Origin: Candidatus Avelusimicrobium vaccinum
GTDB taxonomy: Bacteria; Elusimicrobiota; Elusimicrobia; Elusimicrobiales; Elusimicrobiaceae
Assembly (NCBI GenBank): GCA_902794895.1
Contig: CADBIY010000003.1
Span: 17,805-81,804 of the forward strand
DNA: 64,000 nucleotides
Direction of reading: 5' to 3'
Shown here: positions 48,252-56,161 of the stretch, piece by piece
Numbering within the stretch: position 1 is the stretch's first letter
Layout of the letters: each line of letters starts with the position of its first letter
The notes under the pieces: generated by a model
Told to the model about the DNA's origin: nothing
Seen by the model: the letters and a program-made list of their open reading frames with translations, nothing else
Database searches by the model: none
Position numbers and translations under genes: made by a program

Positions 48252-49292
48252 CTACTTTATAAATTTCTTTTTCATTTTTCTCATATAGTGTACTAAACGC
48301 AATTTGTTAAACCATTGTGGAATTTTGTTTCTCCTTAGATATGCGGCATAATCCCGAATTTCCTTATGCCACGAGTATGGATTGGTGGAGATAATATCCT
48401 GTAAGGAGACCTCCCCTGTTTTGGCCAAATATCCTGAAGGCGTAATATAAAAAGCATTTATACTAGCGGCATCAAAGGGAAGCGGTCTGTCCGGCCTTTT
48501 TTGAAAATGCAAATATACAAATTCTTCTTGATATATTTTCCCTTTCTCCTCATGCACCCCAAACACTTTCCCCTTTTCCCAATAAAAAGTTTGACGTGTA
48601 TAGTTCTTGGGAAGCGGCTCCAAAGAGCTATAATTATGCGGAGCCCGGATAAAACGGTAATAAAATGGGAGTATATCCGCAAAAATTCGTTTCATAAAAA
48701 CCTTAAAATGATGCTTGCGCATAATAGAAACTATCCCTAATTCCTCGTCAAAGTAACTCAAGGTATTGGTTGAATATACCTCGCGGTAAGTACATGCCGT
48801 TCCATCCATTCTGCTGGCCCCGTCCAACTGATACGCTTGATTGACAGCAGGAACATTACGAAACAAAGATAAATGGCCTAAAGGTAAGAACTTATCATAA
48901 TCTGTCAAGTGATATTTCTCCGTAAAGGAACGAATATCGCCTAATACCATATCGTTATCACAATGCCCCCAATAGTCATAGTTGACAAGATAATCATGGA
49001 AAATCTCCCCAAACATGGGCCGGTAGTTACACAAATGGTATCCTTCCGTAAGAACCGCGGAAAACCCTAAAATATCGCTGGCTTTTTGACGGATTTGCTC
49101 TAGGGTAAAGGGAACGATTCGTACATTTGGGGGGAATTTTTTTGTACAGACAGGCAGATCCGTAAAAAACAAAAAATCAATGGAGGGATTATAACGACAA
49201 GAATGGAGCCATAATTCAAAATTATGCGGCAATTTTTCTCCAAAACGGCTTGTAATCACGCAAATAGAAGGGAAATCCTTGTTTTGCTGCAT
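48252..49292 (-). CDS. DUF6625-like glycosyltransferase
   Basis: 346 residues. The N-terminus ICVITSRFGEKLPHNFELWL followed by NPSIDFLFFTD matches the DUF6625 group often found among sugar-transfer genes. A putative metal-binding motif DNDMVLGD lies near 130. ATG 49292 was chosen; the open frame extends into tRNA-Cys upstream and is not protein. It starts about 20 nt after tRNA-Cys on the same strand with no clear SD. Probably adds a sugar to surface polysaccharide. Confidence 0.72.
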   Translation of the reverse strand: MQQNKDFPSICVITSRFGEKLPHNFELWLHSCRYNPSIDFLFFTDLPVCTKKFPPNVRIVPFTLEQIRQKASDILGFSAVLTEGYHLCNYRPMFGEIFHDYLVNYDYWGHCDNDMVLGDIRSFTEKYHLTDYDKFLPLGHLSLFRNVPAVNQAYQLDGASRMDGTACTYREVYSTNTLSYFDEELGIVSIMRKHHFKVFMKRIFADILPFYYRFIRAPHNYSSLEPLPKNYTRQTFYWEKGKVFGVHEEKGKIYQEEFVYLHFQKRPDRPLPFDAASINAFYITPSGYLAKTGEVSLQDIISTNPYSWHKEIRDYAAYLRRNKIPQWFNKLRLVHYMRKMKKKFIK

Positions 49293-49311
49293 TATATTTG
49301 CCCCAAAAAAA

Positions 49312-49383
49312 AGGTGCGGGCGGGAATCGAACCCACGAATATCAGTTTTGCAGACTGACGCCTTACCACTTGGCCACCGCACC
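49312..49383 (-). tRNA. tRNA-Cys (GCA)
   Basis: Cloverleaf GGTGCGG...CCGCACC with anticodon loop CTGCAAA (GCA). A TATAAT box with TTTACT at 17 nt lies about 35 nt upstream. No terminator follows, so it is probably co-transcribed with the DUF6625-like gene. Confidence 0.95.
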
Positions 49384-49456
49384 AAAACATCTCAAAATTG
49401 TTACTGTTTAATTATTATAACAAAAAATATAAATTTAGTAAATTTAAATCTGGGTC

Positions 49457-49560
49457 TTGAAAATTTTTTTCTTTCCCTTATATTACCAGTAAGGGAGTGC
49501 CACTTGTGCCCATTTTTCAGGGTTTGCCTCGTAAAGAGGAATCGGCCTCCCTCTTTTGTT
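49457..49560 (+). ncRNA. candidate small structured RNA upstream of zapA-rarA
   Basis: -35 TTGAAA (49457-49462), 16-nt spacer, -10 TATATT (49479-49484), then about 65 nt folding with AAGGGAG(T)GCC/GGCCTCCCTCTT as closing stem and an inner CCTC/GAGG hairpin, ending in TCTTTTGTT. It has the look of an independent small RNA with its own terminator. It lies upstream of rarA, a locus where 6S RNA is found in some bacteria, but it is too short for 6S RNA. Confidence 0.4.
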
Positions 49561-49590
49561 GTCCGATTTTCGTTTCGCTTATAAAAAAGA

Positions 49591-49605
49591 TACAATAATC
49601 TTATG
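49591..49605 (+). promoter_or_regulatory. leaderless-type promoter of the zapA-like gene
   Basis: TACAAT (49591-49596), 6 nt, then ATG at 49603. No SD. Confidence 0.6.
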
Positions 49606-49893
49606 GCAAAAAGAAATATCGTTCAGGTTGAAATTAAACATATTCCATTAGATATTGAAGATGAAGGTTTAGGCGTGGTGGAACTGACCGATTTAGCCGG
49701 ACGAGTGGAAAATTATATGCGCTCGCTAGACGAAATCGATACGCTCAAACAAGCACTCATGACAGCATTGCACTTTGCCGCCCAAGTTTACGTAAAAGAC
49801 CAAAATGAAGGCGGTAAACGCCAGGAAGAAGAATCCCGCGTAAATGATTTAATCTTAAAATTACGCGGCGAGTTAGAAACACCGCAAAAATAA
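49603..49893 (+). CDS. ZapA-like cell-division protein
   Basis: 96 residues. An N-terminal beta segment (VQVEIKHIPLDIEDEGLG) and central LAGRVENYMRSLDEI resemble the ZapA family, which bundles FtsZ filaments, followed by a coiled-coil C-terminus (GGKRQEEESRVNDLILKL). The low identity makes this tentative. It starts a zapA-rarA-xseA-xseB-tlyA run of same-strand genes. Leaderless. Confidence 0.5.
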   Translation: MAKRNIVQVEIKHIPLDIEDEGLGVVELTDLAGRVENYMRSLDEIDTLKQALMTALHFAAQVYVKDQNEGGKRQEEESRVNDLILKLRGELETPQK

Positions 49894-49894
49894 T

Positions 49895-51142
49895 ATGGAA
49901 GAAGAAACAACCGTTCCGCTGGCCGCACGCCAAGCACCTAAAAAGTTGGAAGATTTTGCCGGGCAACCACATTTGTTGGGCCCGGGCAAAATGTTGCGCC
50001 GTTTGCTGGAAGCAGATATGATCAAATCGGCTGTTTTTTTTGGTCCGCCCGGTTGCGGCAAAACGGCTACCGCGCGTTATATTGCCTCGCGCACGCAAGC
50101 ATATACCGTTGAACTCAATGCAGCCGCCGCCGGGGTAGCCGACATTAAAAAAGTGCTTACCGAAGCCAAAGACCGTGCCCGTACACCCACCTTTGACCAA
50201 CGCCGGACGCTTGTTATTTTAGACGAAATTCATCACTTTAATAAAACCCAGCAAGACGTGCTTTTACCCTCTGTAGAGCGCGGGGATATTATTTTAATCG
50301 GTATCACTACCGAAAACCCGTATTATTACATTAACACCGCCCTTTTATCGCGCTTTTCCGTATTTGAATTTAAAGCGCTTGGCGATAAAGATTTACTTAA
50401 AATTTTAACCCGCGCCTCCGAAAACGAACACGCCGTTATTGACCCCGATGCCGCCGAATATTTTATCACACAAGCCAACGGGGACAGCCGCAAAATGTTA
50501 AATGCCGCCGAACTGGCGTTTGTAACCACCGAACCAGGTAAAGACGGCCTCAAAAAAATCAATTTGGAAATTGCCAAAGAATGTATCCAACGCAGACACT
50601 TAAATTACGATAAAAAAGGCGACGAACATTACGATATTATATCGGCTTTTATTAAATCTATGCGCGGCTCGGACCCGGACGCTACCGCCTATTGGTTGGC
50701 GCGTATGTTGGAAAGCGGCGAAGACCCGCGCTTTATTGCGCGGCGCATTTTAATTTGTGCCAGCGAGGATGTAGGGCTTGCCGAACCCGCCGCCATTATG
50801 ATTGCCCAGGCCGCCTTCCAAGCCGCCGAAGAACTGGGCATGCCGGAAGTGCGCATTCCACTAGCCCATGCGGCTATTTATGTGGCCTGTTGCCCTAAAA
50901 GTAATTCCGCGTATTTAGCCATTGATGCGGCCTTGCAGGAAGTGCGCGAAGGACGTTACCGCCCGGTGCCGGATCATCTGCGTTCCGGCGGCAAAAACCG
51001 CGGCTACAAATACGCACACGATTTTCCAAACCATTATGTAAAACAATCTTACATGCCACACCCCAAAAAGTTTTTTGAACCCGGCAATTTAGGCAAAGAG
51101 CCGGCTTTAATAGAACGTCTCAAAAAAATTAAAGGAGAATAA
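49895..51142 (+). CDS. rarA: replication-associated recombination ATPase RarA
   Basis: 415-residue AAA+ ATPase (MgsA/RarA) acting at stalled replication forks. N-terminus APKKLEDFAGQPHLLGPG; Walker A GPPGCGKT (about 50); Walker B LVILDEIHHFN (about 106); sensor ALLSRFSVFEF. The C-terminal RHLNYDKKGDEHYDIISAF, YRPVPDHLR and the tetramerisation region match the family. The 1-nt gap from the zapA-like gene implies translational coupling. Confidence 0.95.
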   Translation: MEEETTVPLAARQAPKKLEDFAGQPHLLGPGKMLRRLLEADMIKSAVFFGPPGCGKTATARYIASRTQAYTVELNAAAAGVADIKKVLTEAKDRARTPTFDQRRTLVILDEIHHFNKTQQDVLLPSVERGDIILIGITTENPYYYINTALLSRFSVFEFKALGDKDLLKILTRASENEHAVIDPDAAEYFITQANGDSRKMLNAAELAFVTTEPGKDGLKKINLEIAKECIQRRHLNYDKKGDEHYDIISAFIKSMRGSDPDATAYWLARMLESGEDPRFIARRILICASEDVGLAEPAAIMIAQAAFQAAEELGMPEVRIPLAHAAIYVACCPKSNSAYLAIDAALQEVREGRYRPVPDHLRSGGKNRGYKYAHDFPNHYVKQSYMPHPKKFFEPGNLGKEPALIERLKKIKGE

Positions 51143-52348
51143 ATGGAACCCGAAGCTCCTTTCCGCGGACAAGTTTTTACGGTTTCTGCTATCAACTTAG
51201 CCTTAAAACAAATGACCGAAGGCGTATTTCGCGGTGTATTTGTGGAAGGTGAAGTGAGCAACTTGCGCGAACCTGCCAGCGGACATATTTATTTTGATTT
51301 AAAAGACCGCGAGGCCGTCCTTTCCGGCGTAATGTTTAAATGGGACGCACGCAAATACAGCGGCCAACTGCAAGAGGGTATGCAAGTGCGCGTAGGCGGG
51401 GATTTATCGTGCTATGCCAAACAAAGCAAATTCCAAATTATTGCCCGCACCGCCGAAGCCTTAACCAAGGGAAATCTGTTTTTAGAATTTGAAAAATTAA
51501 AAAAGAAATTGGAACAAGAAGGCCTGTTTGCGCAAGAACACAAAAAGGAAATTCCCGCTTATCCGCAACGAATTGCCGTGATTACGTCCCCCACCGGGGC
51601 GGCCGTGCGGGATATTTTATCCGTCTTAAAACGCCGTAGCCCGCATCTGGAAATTTTAATTATTCCTACCCTAGTGCAAGGCGATGAAGCCGCCGGGCAA
51701 ATTGCCCAAGCGTTGGCCGACGCCAACAAGTTTACTCCCAAGCCGGATGTAATTTTAGTAGGTCGCGGCGGCGGGAGCATGGAAGATTTGTGGGCATTTA
51801 ACGAAGAAGTGGTGGCCCGCGCTATTTTTAAAAGCAAAATTCCCGTCATCTCGTGCGTTGGACACGAAATTGACTATACCATTGCCGATTTTGTGGCCGA
51901 TTTACGCGCCCCAACTCCTTCCGCGGCGGCAGAACTGGTGGTAAAAAATTCCCAAAACACGCGTGAACATATTGCCGCATTACAAAAACGGCTGTTGCAA
52001 TCGGTCAGTTTATTTTACGAACGCGCTAAACGCCGATATGATTTAGCGGTAGGCAATCCGGTGCTAAAACGTCCGGAACTTTTAACACAAACCAAAGAAC
52101 AAGAATTAGACGATTTACAAATACGACTGGAAAACGCCATACGCGAAAAAATAACTGATTTTTCGCAACGCTTTGAAGTGTTATCACAAAAATTAACGGC
52201 TCTTGGGCCGCAATCCGTGTTAAAACGCGGATATAGCATCACGCGCAAGCAAGACGGCACCGTTATCAGTCGCGTGGGGCAAACGGCTCCCGGTGAAACA
52301 ATTTATGTACAGGTACAAGACGGTATGATTTATACCGAAGTAAAGTGA
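51143..52348 (+). CDS. xseA: exodeoxyribonuclease VII large subunit
   Basis: 401 residues. N-terminal OB fold (GVFVEGEVSNLREPASGHIY), then the nuclease core with VITSPTGAAVRDI, VGRGGGSMEDLWAFN and GHEIDYTIADFVADLRAPTP, a coiled-coil arm (about 270-345) and a C-terminal GYSITRKQDG segment. With XseB it degrades single-stranded DNA into oligonucleotides. Its start abuts the rarA stop. Confidence 0.96.
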   Translation: MEPEAPFRGQVFTVSAINLALKQMTEGVFRGVFVEGEVSNLREPASGHIYFDLKDREAVLSGVMFKWDARKYSGQLQEGMQVRVGGDLSCYAKQSKFQIIARTAEALTKGNLFLEFEKLKKKLEQEGLFAQEHKKEIPAYPQRIAVITSPTGAAVRDILSVLKRRSPHLEILIIPTLVQGDEAAGQIAQALADANKFTPKPDVILVGRGGGSMEDLWAFNEEVVARAIFKSKIPVISCVGHEIDYTIADFVADLRAPTPSAAAELVVKNSQNTREHIAALQKRLLQSVSLFYERAKRRYDLAVGNPVLKRPELLTQTKEQELDDLQIRLENAIREKITDFSQRFEVLSQKLTALGPQSVLKRGYSITRKQDGTVISRVGQTAPGETIYVQVQDGMIYTEVK

Positions 52349-52356
52349 GGTCTACC

Positions 52357-52605
52357 ATGGCAGCAAAAATAACATTTGAAAAACAACTTTCCCGCTTGGA
52401 AGAAATTGTAGAAAAATTAGAAGAAGAACAGACCGATTTAGACGCTTCCGTCAAATTGTTTGAAGAAGGCGTTCTCCTTTCCAAGGAACTTTCCCAAAAG
52501 TTGGAAACAGTTAAATTTAAAGTGGAAGAATTAAAAAAGAAAGGGGCCGAATTATTAACAGAACCCTTTGATACCGAACTGGCGGAAAACGAAGATGGCG
52601 AATAA
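52357..52605 (+). CDS. xseB: exodeoxyribonuclease VII small subunit
   Basis: 82 residues, mainly two helices: FEKQLSRLEEIVEKLEEEQT and LDASVKLFEEGVLLSKELSQ are the XseB signature. ATG 52357 has GAGG 7 nt upstream; an ATG at 52345 is too close to the xseA stop. Overlaps tlyA by 11 nt. Confidence 0.95.
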   Translation: MAAKITFEKQLSRLEEIVEKLEEEQTDLDASVKLFEEGVLLSKELSQKLETVKFKVEELKKKGAELLTEPFDTELAENEDGE

Positions 52606-53356
52606 AAAATTACGCCTGGACATGGCCCTTGTGGAACAAGGTTTTTTTGCCAGCCGCAACCGCGCGCAGGCCTCCATTATGGCGGGCGAAGTGCTGGTAA
52701 ACGGCGAGGTAGATACCCGCGCCGACCGCACTATTTTGCCGGAAGATAAAATTTCTCTTAAAGAAAAATCTTGCCCGTATGTGTCGCGCGGCGGGTTAAA
52801 ATTGGCCGGGGCCTTAAAACATTGGCAAATTTCCGTTAAAGATAAAGTATGTGTGGATATCGGCGTGGCCACCGGCGGATTTAGCGATTGCATGATTCAG
52901 GCCGGAGCAAAAACCGTGTACGGCGTGGATGTGGGCAAAGGACAACTGGCTGATGAAATGCGCCGTTATAAAAATTTTATTTTTAAGCCGGAAACAAACG
53001 CCCGCTATATGACAGCAGACCTGTTTGATACGCCGCCGCAGTTTGCCGCGGTGGACGTGTCTTTTATTTCGCTTACCATGATTATGGAGCCTCTTTTTAA
53101 GGTAATGGCTAACGAAAGCGAAATTGTTTTTTTAATTAAACCGCAATTTGAACTGACACCCAAGCAAGTGCCTCACGGCATTGTAAAAACGGAAGAAAAC
53201 CGTCAATTGGCTATTGTGCGCGTACAAAATTTTTTGGAAGAAAATTTAAAGGAAAAATATGGTGCAATTTCCGGCGAAGTGATTGAATCCCCTATTAAAG
53301 GTACGCACGGCAATACCGAGTACCTGTGGCACGTTATTTTGCACAAAAATTTTTAG
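52595..53356 (+). CDS. tlyA: TlyA-type 23S/16S rRNA 2'-O-methyltransferase
   Basis: 253 residues. S4 RNA-binding domain at the N-terminus (LRLDMALVEQGFFASRNRAQ), then a FtsJ-like methyltransferase fold with YVSRGGLKL, VCVDIGVATGGFSDCMIQAG and VDVSFISLTMI. Proteins of this family 2'-O-methylate rRNA cytidines in both subunits and are often misnamed hemolysin A. Overlaps xseB. Converges with mtaB by 4 nt. Confidence 0.93.
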   Translation: MANKKLRLDMALVEQGFFASRNRAQASIMAGEVLVNGEVDTRADRTILPEDKISLKEKSCPYVSRGGLKLAGALKHWQISVKDKVCVDIGVATGGFSDCMIQAGAKTVYGVDVGKGQLADEMRRYKNFIFKPETNARYMTADLFDTPPQFAAVDVSFISLTMIMEPLFKVMANESEIVFLIKPQFELTPKQVPHGIVKTEENRQLAIVRVQNFLEENLKEKYGAISGEVIESPIKGTHGNTEYLWHVILHKNF

Positions 53357-54585
53357 ATTATTTTCCCAATACAAAGACAGCCGTCTGTACGCACTATTTG
53401 AGTGCGCACCAAACCATGGAATCCTTGCGGGGCATTTTCCAAAATAACATTTTGAAAGTTAGCAGTAATCCCGTGAATAGCCCCGTTTTTGTGTTCTTCA
53501 ATAAAAACAATTTGTTCCGTACCAACGAGTGAAGTGGCAAAATCGGCACGAAGTTTTTTATCAAATTCGCGCAATTTTTCGGCGCGGCGCCGGATTTCTT
53601 CCGGGGCAAGTTGCGGCCATGCGGCGGCCTTGGTGCCGGGGCGCGGCGAATAACTAAATACGTGTAGGCCCGAAAGTTTTAAGGTGTCAATAAAGCGGTA
53701 TGTTTCTTCAAAATCTTCTTCCGTTTCCGTGGGGAACCCGGCAATTACGTCTGCAAAAATGCCGATTCCCGGCACACGGCGGCGGAGTTCTTCCACCTTG
53801 GCGCGGTAATCTTGCGTATTGTAGTGGCGGTTCATTTTTTTGAGCACGCGGTCACACCCGGCCTGCAACGGCAAATGGAAATAATTGCAAAACCGCGACG
53901 GATATTTTTCCATAGCGCGGATAATTCCGTCCGTAACCGTTTGGAGTTCTATGGATGAAAAACGCACGCGAAATTTGCCGGGCATTTCGGCAATTTTTTC
54001 ACATAACGCGGCTAAATCGGCCCCTGTTTGCGGGCACAAATAATTGCCGATATTGATGCCTGTCAGCACAACTTCGGCAAACCCGTTTTTAACTAAAGTT
54101 TCAATTTCTTGCAAAACGTCCGTTAAGGGTTTAGAACGTTTTTCACTGCGCGCAAACGGCACAATGCAGTACGAGCAAAAACAGTCGCACCCGTCTTGAA
54201 TTTTAATAAAGGCGCGGCTATGTCCTTCGTGGCCGGAAACTGTCCAGCAAATATCGTTTGCATGGAAAAGTACACGCCCTAAATCATACTTACCGACAAT
54301 TTCCGCTTGCGGAAATTTGGTACGCACTTCTTTAGCGTGTGCGGCGGCGTAGCACCCGGTCAGCACGAGTCTTGCCGACGGATTTCGGCGCAAAATTTGA
54401 CGGATCAGTTTTTCCACATCTTTATCGGCCTGGTGGGTAACCGTACACGTATTAAGTACACAAATATCGGCTTTTTCAAACGTATCGGCCGGGACAAAAC
54501 CGGCACGCAAAAATTGCTCCAAAATGGCTTGGCTTTCCACCTGGTTTACCCGGCAACCGAACGTTTTAATAAAAAAAGTACTCAT
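53353..54585 (-). CDS. mtaB: tRNA t6A37 methylthiotransferase MtaB
   Basis: 410-residue radical-SAM enzyme that converts t6A37 to ms2t6A. N-terminal domain begins FFIKTFGCRVNQVESQAILE with the first cluster's cysteines (CR..., CVLNTCTV, TGCYA). The radical-SAM cluster is in QDGCDCFCSYCIVPFARS (CxxxCxxC). A short C-terminal TRAM-like domain follows. It overlaps rsmE by 4 nt and shares its transcript. Confidence 0.93.
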   Translation of the reverse strand: MSTFFIKTFGCRVNQVESQAILEQFLRAGFVPADTFEKADICVLNTCTVTHQADKDVEKLIRQILRRNPSARLVLTGCYAAAHAKEVRTKFPQAEIVGKYDLGRVLFHANDICWTVSGHEGHSRAFIKIQDGCDCFCSYCIVPFARSEKRSKPLTDVLQEIETLVKNGFAEVVLTGINIGNYLCPQTGADLAALCEKIAEMPGKFRVRFSSIELQTVTDGIIRAMEKYPSRFCNYFHLPLQAGCDRVLKKMNRHYNTQDYRAKVEELRRRVPGIGIFADVIAGFPTETEEDFEETYRFIDTLKLSGLHVFSYSPRPGTKAAAWPQLAPEEIRRRAEKLREFDKKLRADFATSLVGTEQIVFIEEHKNGAIHGITANFQNVILENAPQGFHGLVRTQIVRTDGCLCIGKII

Positions 54586-55277
54586 AATAATTTAGCAGCC
54601 ACCGCAATACAGGCGGTTTCCGCACGCAAGATGTTTACTCCCAGCGTAACCGGCAAAACATCGTTTGCCCGGGCGAGGGAAATTTCTTCGTCCGTCCAGC
54701 CACCGGCCGGGCCAACGTACACACGCAAATTTTGTGGGTTTTTTAGTTCACTTACTCCCCACGCAAGCGTGTGGGTTTGTTCGGCTTCGTAAGCAATTAG
54801 CGAGGGCTCATTACTTGCGAGCGCTTGGTTAAATTTAACAGGCGGCAAAATTTCCGGGATAAAAGGGGTGTTACATTGTTTGCAAGCGGAAAGCATAATT
54901 TGCTGCCACCGCTCATTTTTACCGTCAAATTTTTTAAGCACATCATATTCACTGCGCGCAGACACAAGCGGCAAAAACGCCACCACACCAAGCTGGGTGC
55001 CTTTGTCTAACACATCTTCTAGCCCGGTGCGCGAATTGGGCACAAAGCAAAGCGTTAAACTAAGCGGCACGCGGCGCACATCGCATTGTTTTAGGAGCGT
55101 TCCGCGTACAAAATTTTTCTGAATTTTATCTATACGCGCCACATACTGAAGGCCTTTGCCGTTAAACACGCGCACTTCGTCGCCTTCTTTTTGGCGCGCC
55201 ACCACCGCGGCGTGATGGGCTTCCTCATCCGTCAAAAAAAATTCAGTCTCTTTGATATCAGCAAAATATTGCGGCAT
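54582..55277 (-). CDS. rsmE: 16S rRNA m3U1498 methyltransferase
   Basis: 231 residues, normal for RsmE. N-terminal PUA-like part (FFLTDEEAHHAAVVARQKEG, GDEVRVFNGKG) and SPOUT knot with KQCNTPFIPEI, VGPAGGWTDEEISLA, TLGVNILRAETA. ATG 55277 is 6 nt from a TACAAT box; longer in-frame starts would run through the divergent leader RNA. Leads the rsmE-mtaB operon, divergent from the structured pilin leader. Confidence 0.95.
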   Translation of the reverse strand: MPQYFADIKETEFFLTDEEAHHAAVVARQKEGDEVRVFNGKGLQYVARIDKIQKNFVRGTLLKQCDVRRVPLSLTLCFVPNSRTGLEDVLDKGTQLGVVAFLPLVSARSEYDVLKKFDGKNERWQQIMLSACKQCNTPFIPEILPPVKFNQALASNEPSLIAYEAEQTHTLAWGVSELKNPQNLRVYVGPAGGWTDEEISLARANDVLPVTLGVNILRAETACIAVAAKLL

Positions 55278-55289
55278 AGATATATTGTA
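55275..55289 (-). promoter_or_regulatory. leaderless-type promoter of rsmE
   Basis: TACAAT (55284-55289 on the minus strand), 6 nt, ATG at 55277. No SD. Confidence 0.6.
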
Positions 55290-55303
55290 CTTTTTATTTT
55301 TGC

Positions 55304-55604
55304 TATAATAAATTATCTTAATTTTGGAGGAAGAAAAAGCGCAAGCAAGCGCAAAAAAATTACAATTTGATTCTGTTTTTGGAACCGTATGATTTGCATA
55401 CGGGATAACTCGCAAGAGTTCTCCGGAAAGCCAAAAACAGCTGTTGAGGCACAGCACGAACGGACTAATTACCCGGTTGTGTTGTGCCAAATGTTTGCCG
55501 CTCGCAAGGGCGGCAGACTACGGCTGTTATTTTGGATATCTTTCCGGAGGTCCAGAGTAATAGCCGTTTTTATTGCTCCGGGCCCGAAAAAACAAGGAGT
55601 ATAT
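55304..55604 (+). ncRNA. large structured 5' leader RNA of a pilin gene
   Basis: TGC-extended -10 TATAAT at 55304-55309, then 295 nt of noncoding leader. Helices seen: (1) CCGTATG/CATACGG, 55385-55403; (2) AACTC-GCAA-GAGTT, 55407-55420; (3) a 20-bp closing helix, 55422-55441 with 55523-55548 (TCCGGAAAG/CTTTCCGGA and CCAAAAACAGC/GCTGT-TA-TTTTGG), enclosing (4) GGCACAGCAC/GTGTTGTGCC, 55448-55488, and (5) GCCGCTC-GCAA-GGGCGGC, 55497-55514; (6) GGTCC...AGTAATA/TATTGCT...GGGCC, 55549-55584. AAGGAG and ATG follow. Two GNRA tetraloops and a three-way junction suggest a folded RNA domain such as a riboswitch. No known class was recognised. Confidence 0.7.
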
Positions 55605-56090
55605 ATGAAAAGAGGTTTTACGCTTGTTGAATTATTAGTGGTTGTTTTGATTATCGGTATATTATCCGCGGTGGCGTTGCCGCAATACCAAAAAGCAGTT
55701 TTTAAAAGCCGATGGGCGGAAGGGTTTTCCAACACAAAAACTCTTGCCAACGCCGTACAAGTCTGCGAATTGGAAAACGGCAACGTAATAATGGGAACAA
55801 ATGAGTTTTGTCAAAAAATAGAAAATTTAGATATTTCTATAGGAACCCGTCTCGGTACATATGGTGTTGAAACAACGAACTTTAACTACTTTATCGATAG
55901 GGGCGCTCTCAATACTTCTAATACGATAGTTGCGACTCTTGATAAAAAAAATGATGCTTGTGTTTGTCTAAGAGATGATGGAACATTTGTTACAAATAAC
56001 AGAGAAGGTAGTTGTAGCGGAAATTTTCCCTCTTTTGATATAGCAAAAACATTAAATATTCCCGTAGATGAAGATTGTGTTTGTTGCTAA
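55605..56090 (+). CDS. type IV pilin-like protein
   Basis: 161 residues. Prepilin signal MKRGFTLVELLVVVLIIGIL with Gly(-1)/Phe(+1) cleavage and Glu at +5, then SAVALPQYQKAVFKSRWAEG. The C-terminal part has seven Cys (including CVC and CVCC near the end), possibly paired. ATG 55605 has AAGGAG 6 nt upstream. It ends in a strong terminator shared with dnaK. Resembles the other pilin-like gene at 29105-29683 but not its leader. Confidence 0.88.
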   Translation: MKRGFTLVELLVVVLIIGILSAVALPQYQKAVFKSRWAEGFSNTKTLANAVQVCELENGNVIMGTNEFCQKIENLDISIGTRLGTYGVETTNFNYFIDRGALNTSNTIVATLDKKNDACVCLRDDGTFVTNNREGSCSGNFPSFDIAKTLNIPVDEDCVCC

Positions 56091-56106
56091 GTTTTTCATT
56101 TATGTT

Positions 56107-56142
56107 AAAAACAGGGGTGCGGCAAAAACCGCACCCCTGTTT
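56107..56142. terminator. bidirectional terminator pilin/dnaK
   Basis: AAAACAGGGGTGCGG-CAAAAA-CCGCACCCCTGTTTT perfect stem. Confidence 0.9.
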
Positions 56143-56161
56143 TGATTTTCCCCCGAATAGA

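Noticed and set aside
49420..49602. 6S RNA at the rarA/zapA locus
   Set aside because: Region too short, with no large central bubble or end pairing of about 180 nt.
55385..55420. Resemblance to a group II intron domain V or RNase P element
   Set aside because: No catalytic AGC/ACGYNCGGUUC-type domain V or P4 sequences and no intron-encoded protein.
55422..55548. c-di-GMP-I riboswitch
   Set aside because: GGCACAG is reminiscent of GEMM, but the conserved internal loops and second GNRA-receptor arm do not fit the observed helices.
55389..55604. In-frame N-terminal extension of the pilin gene
   Set aside because: It would translate through strong RNA helices and put about 72 residues before the prepilin signal; ATG 55605 has a perfect SD.
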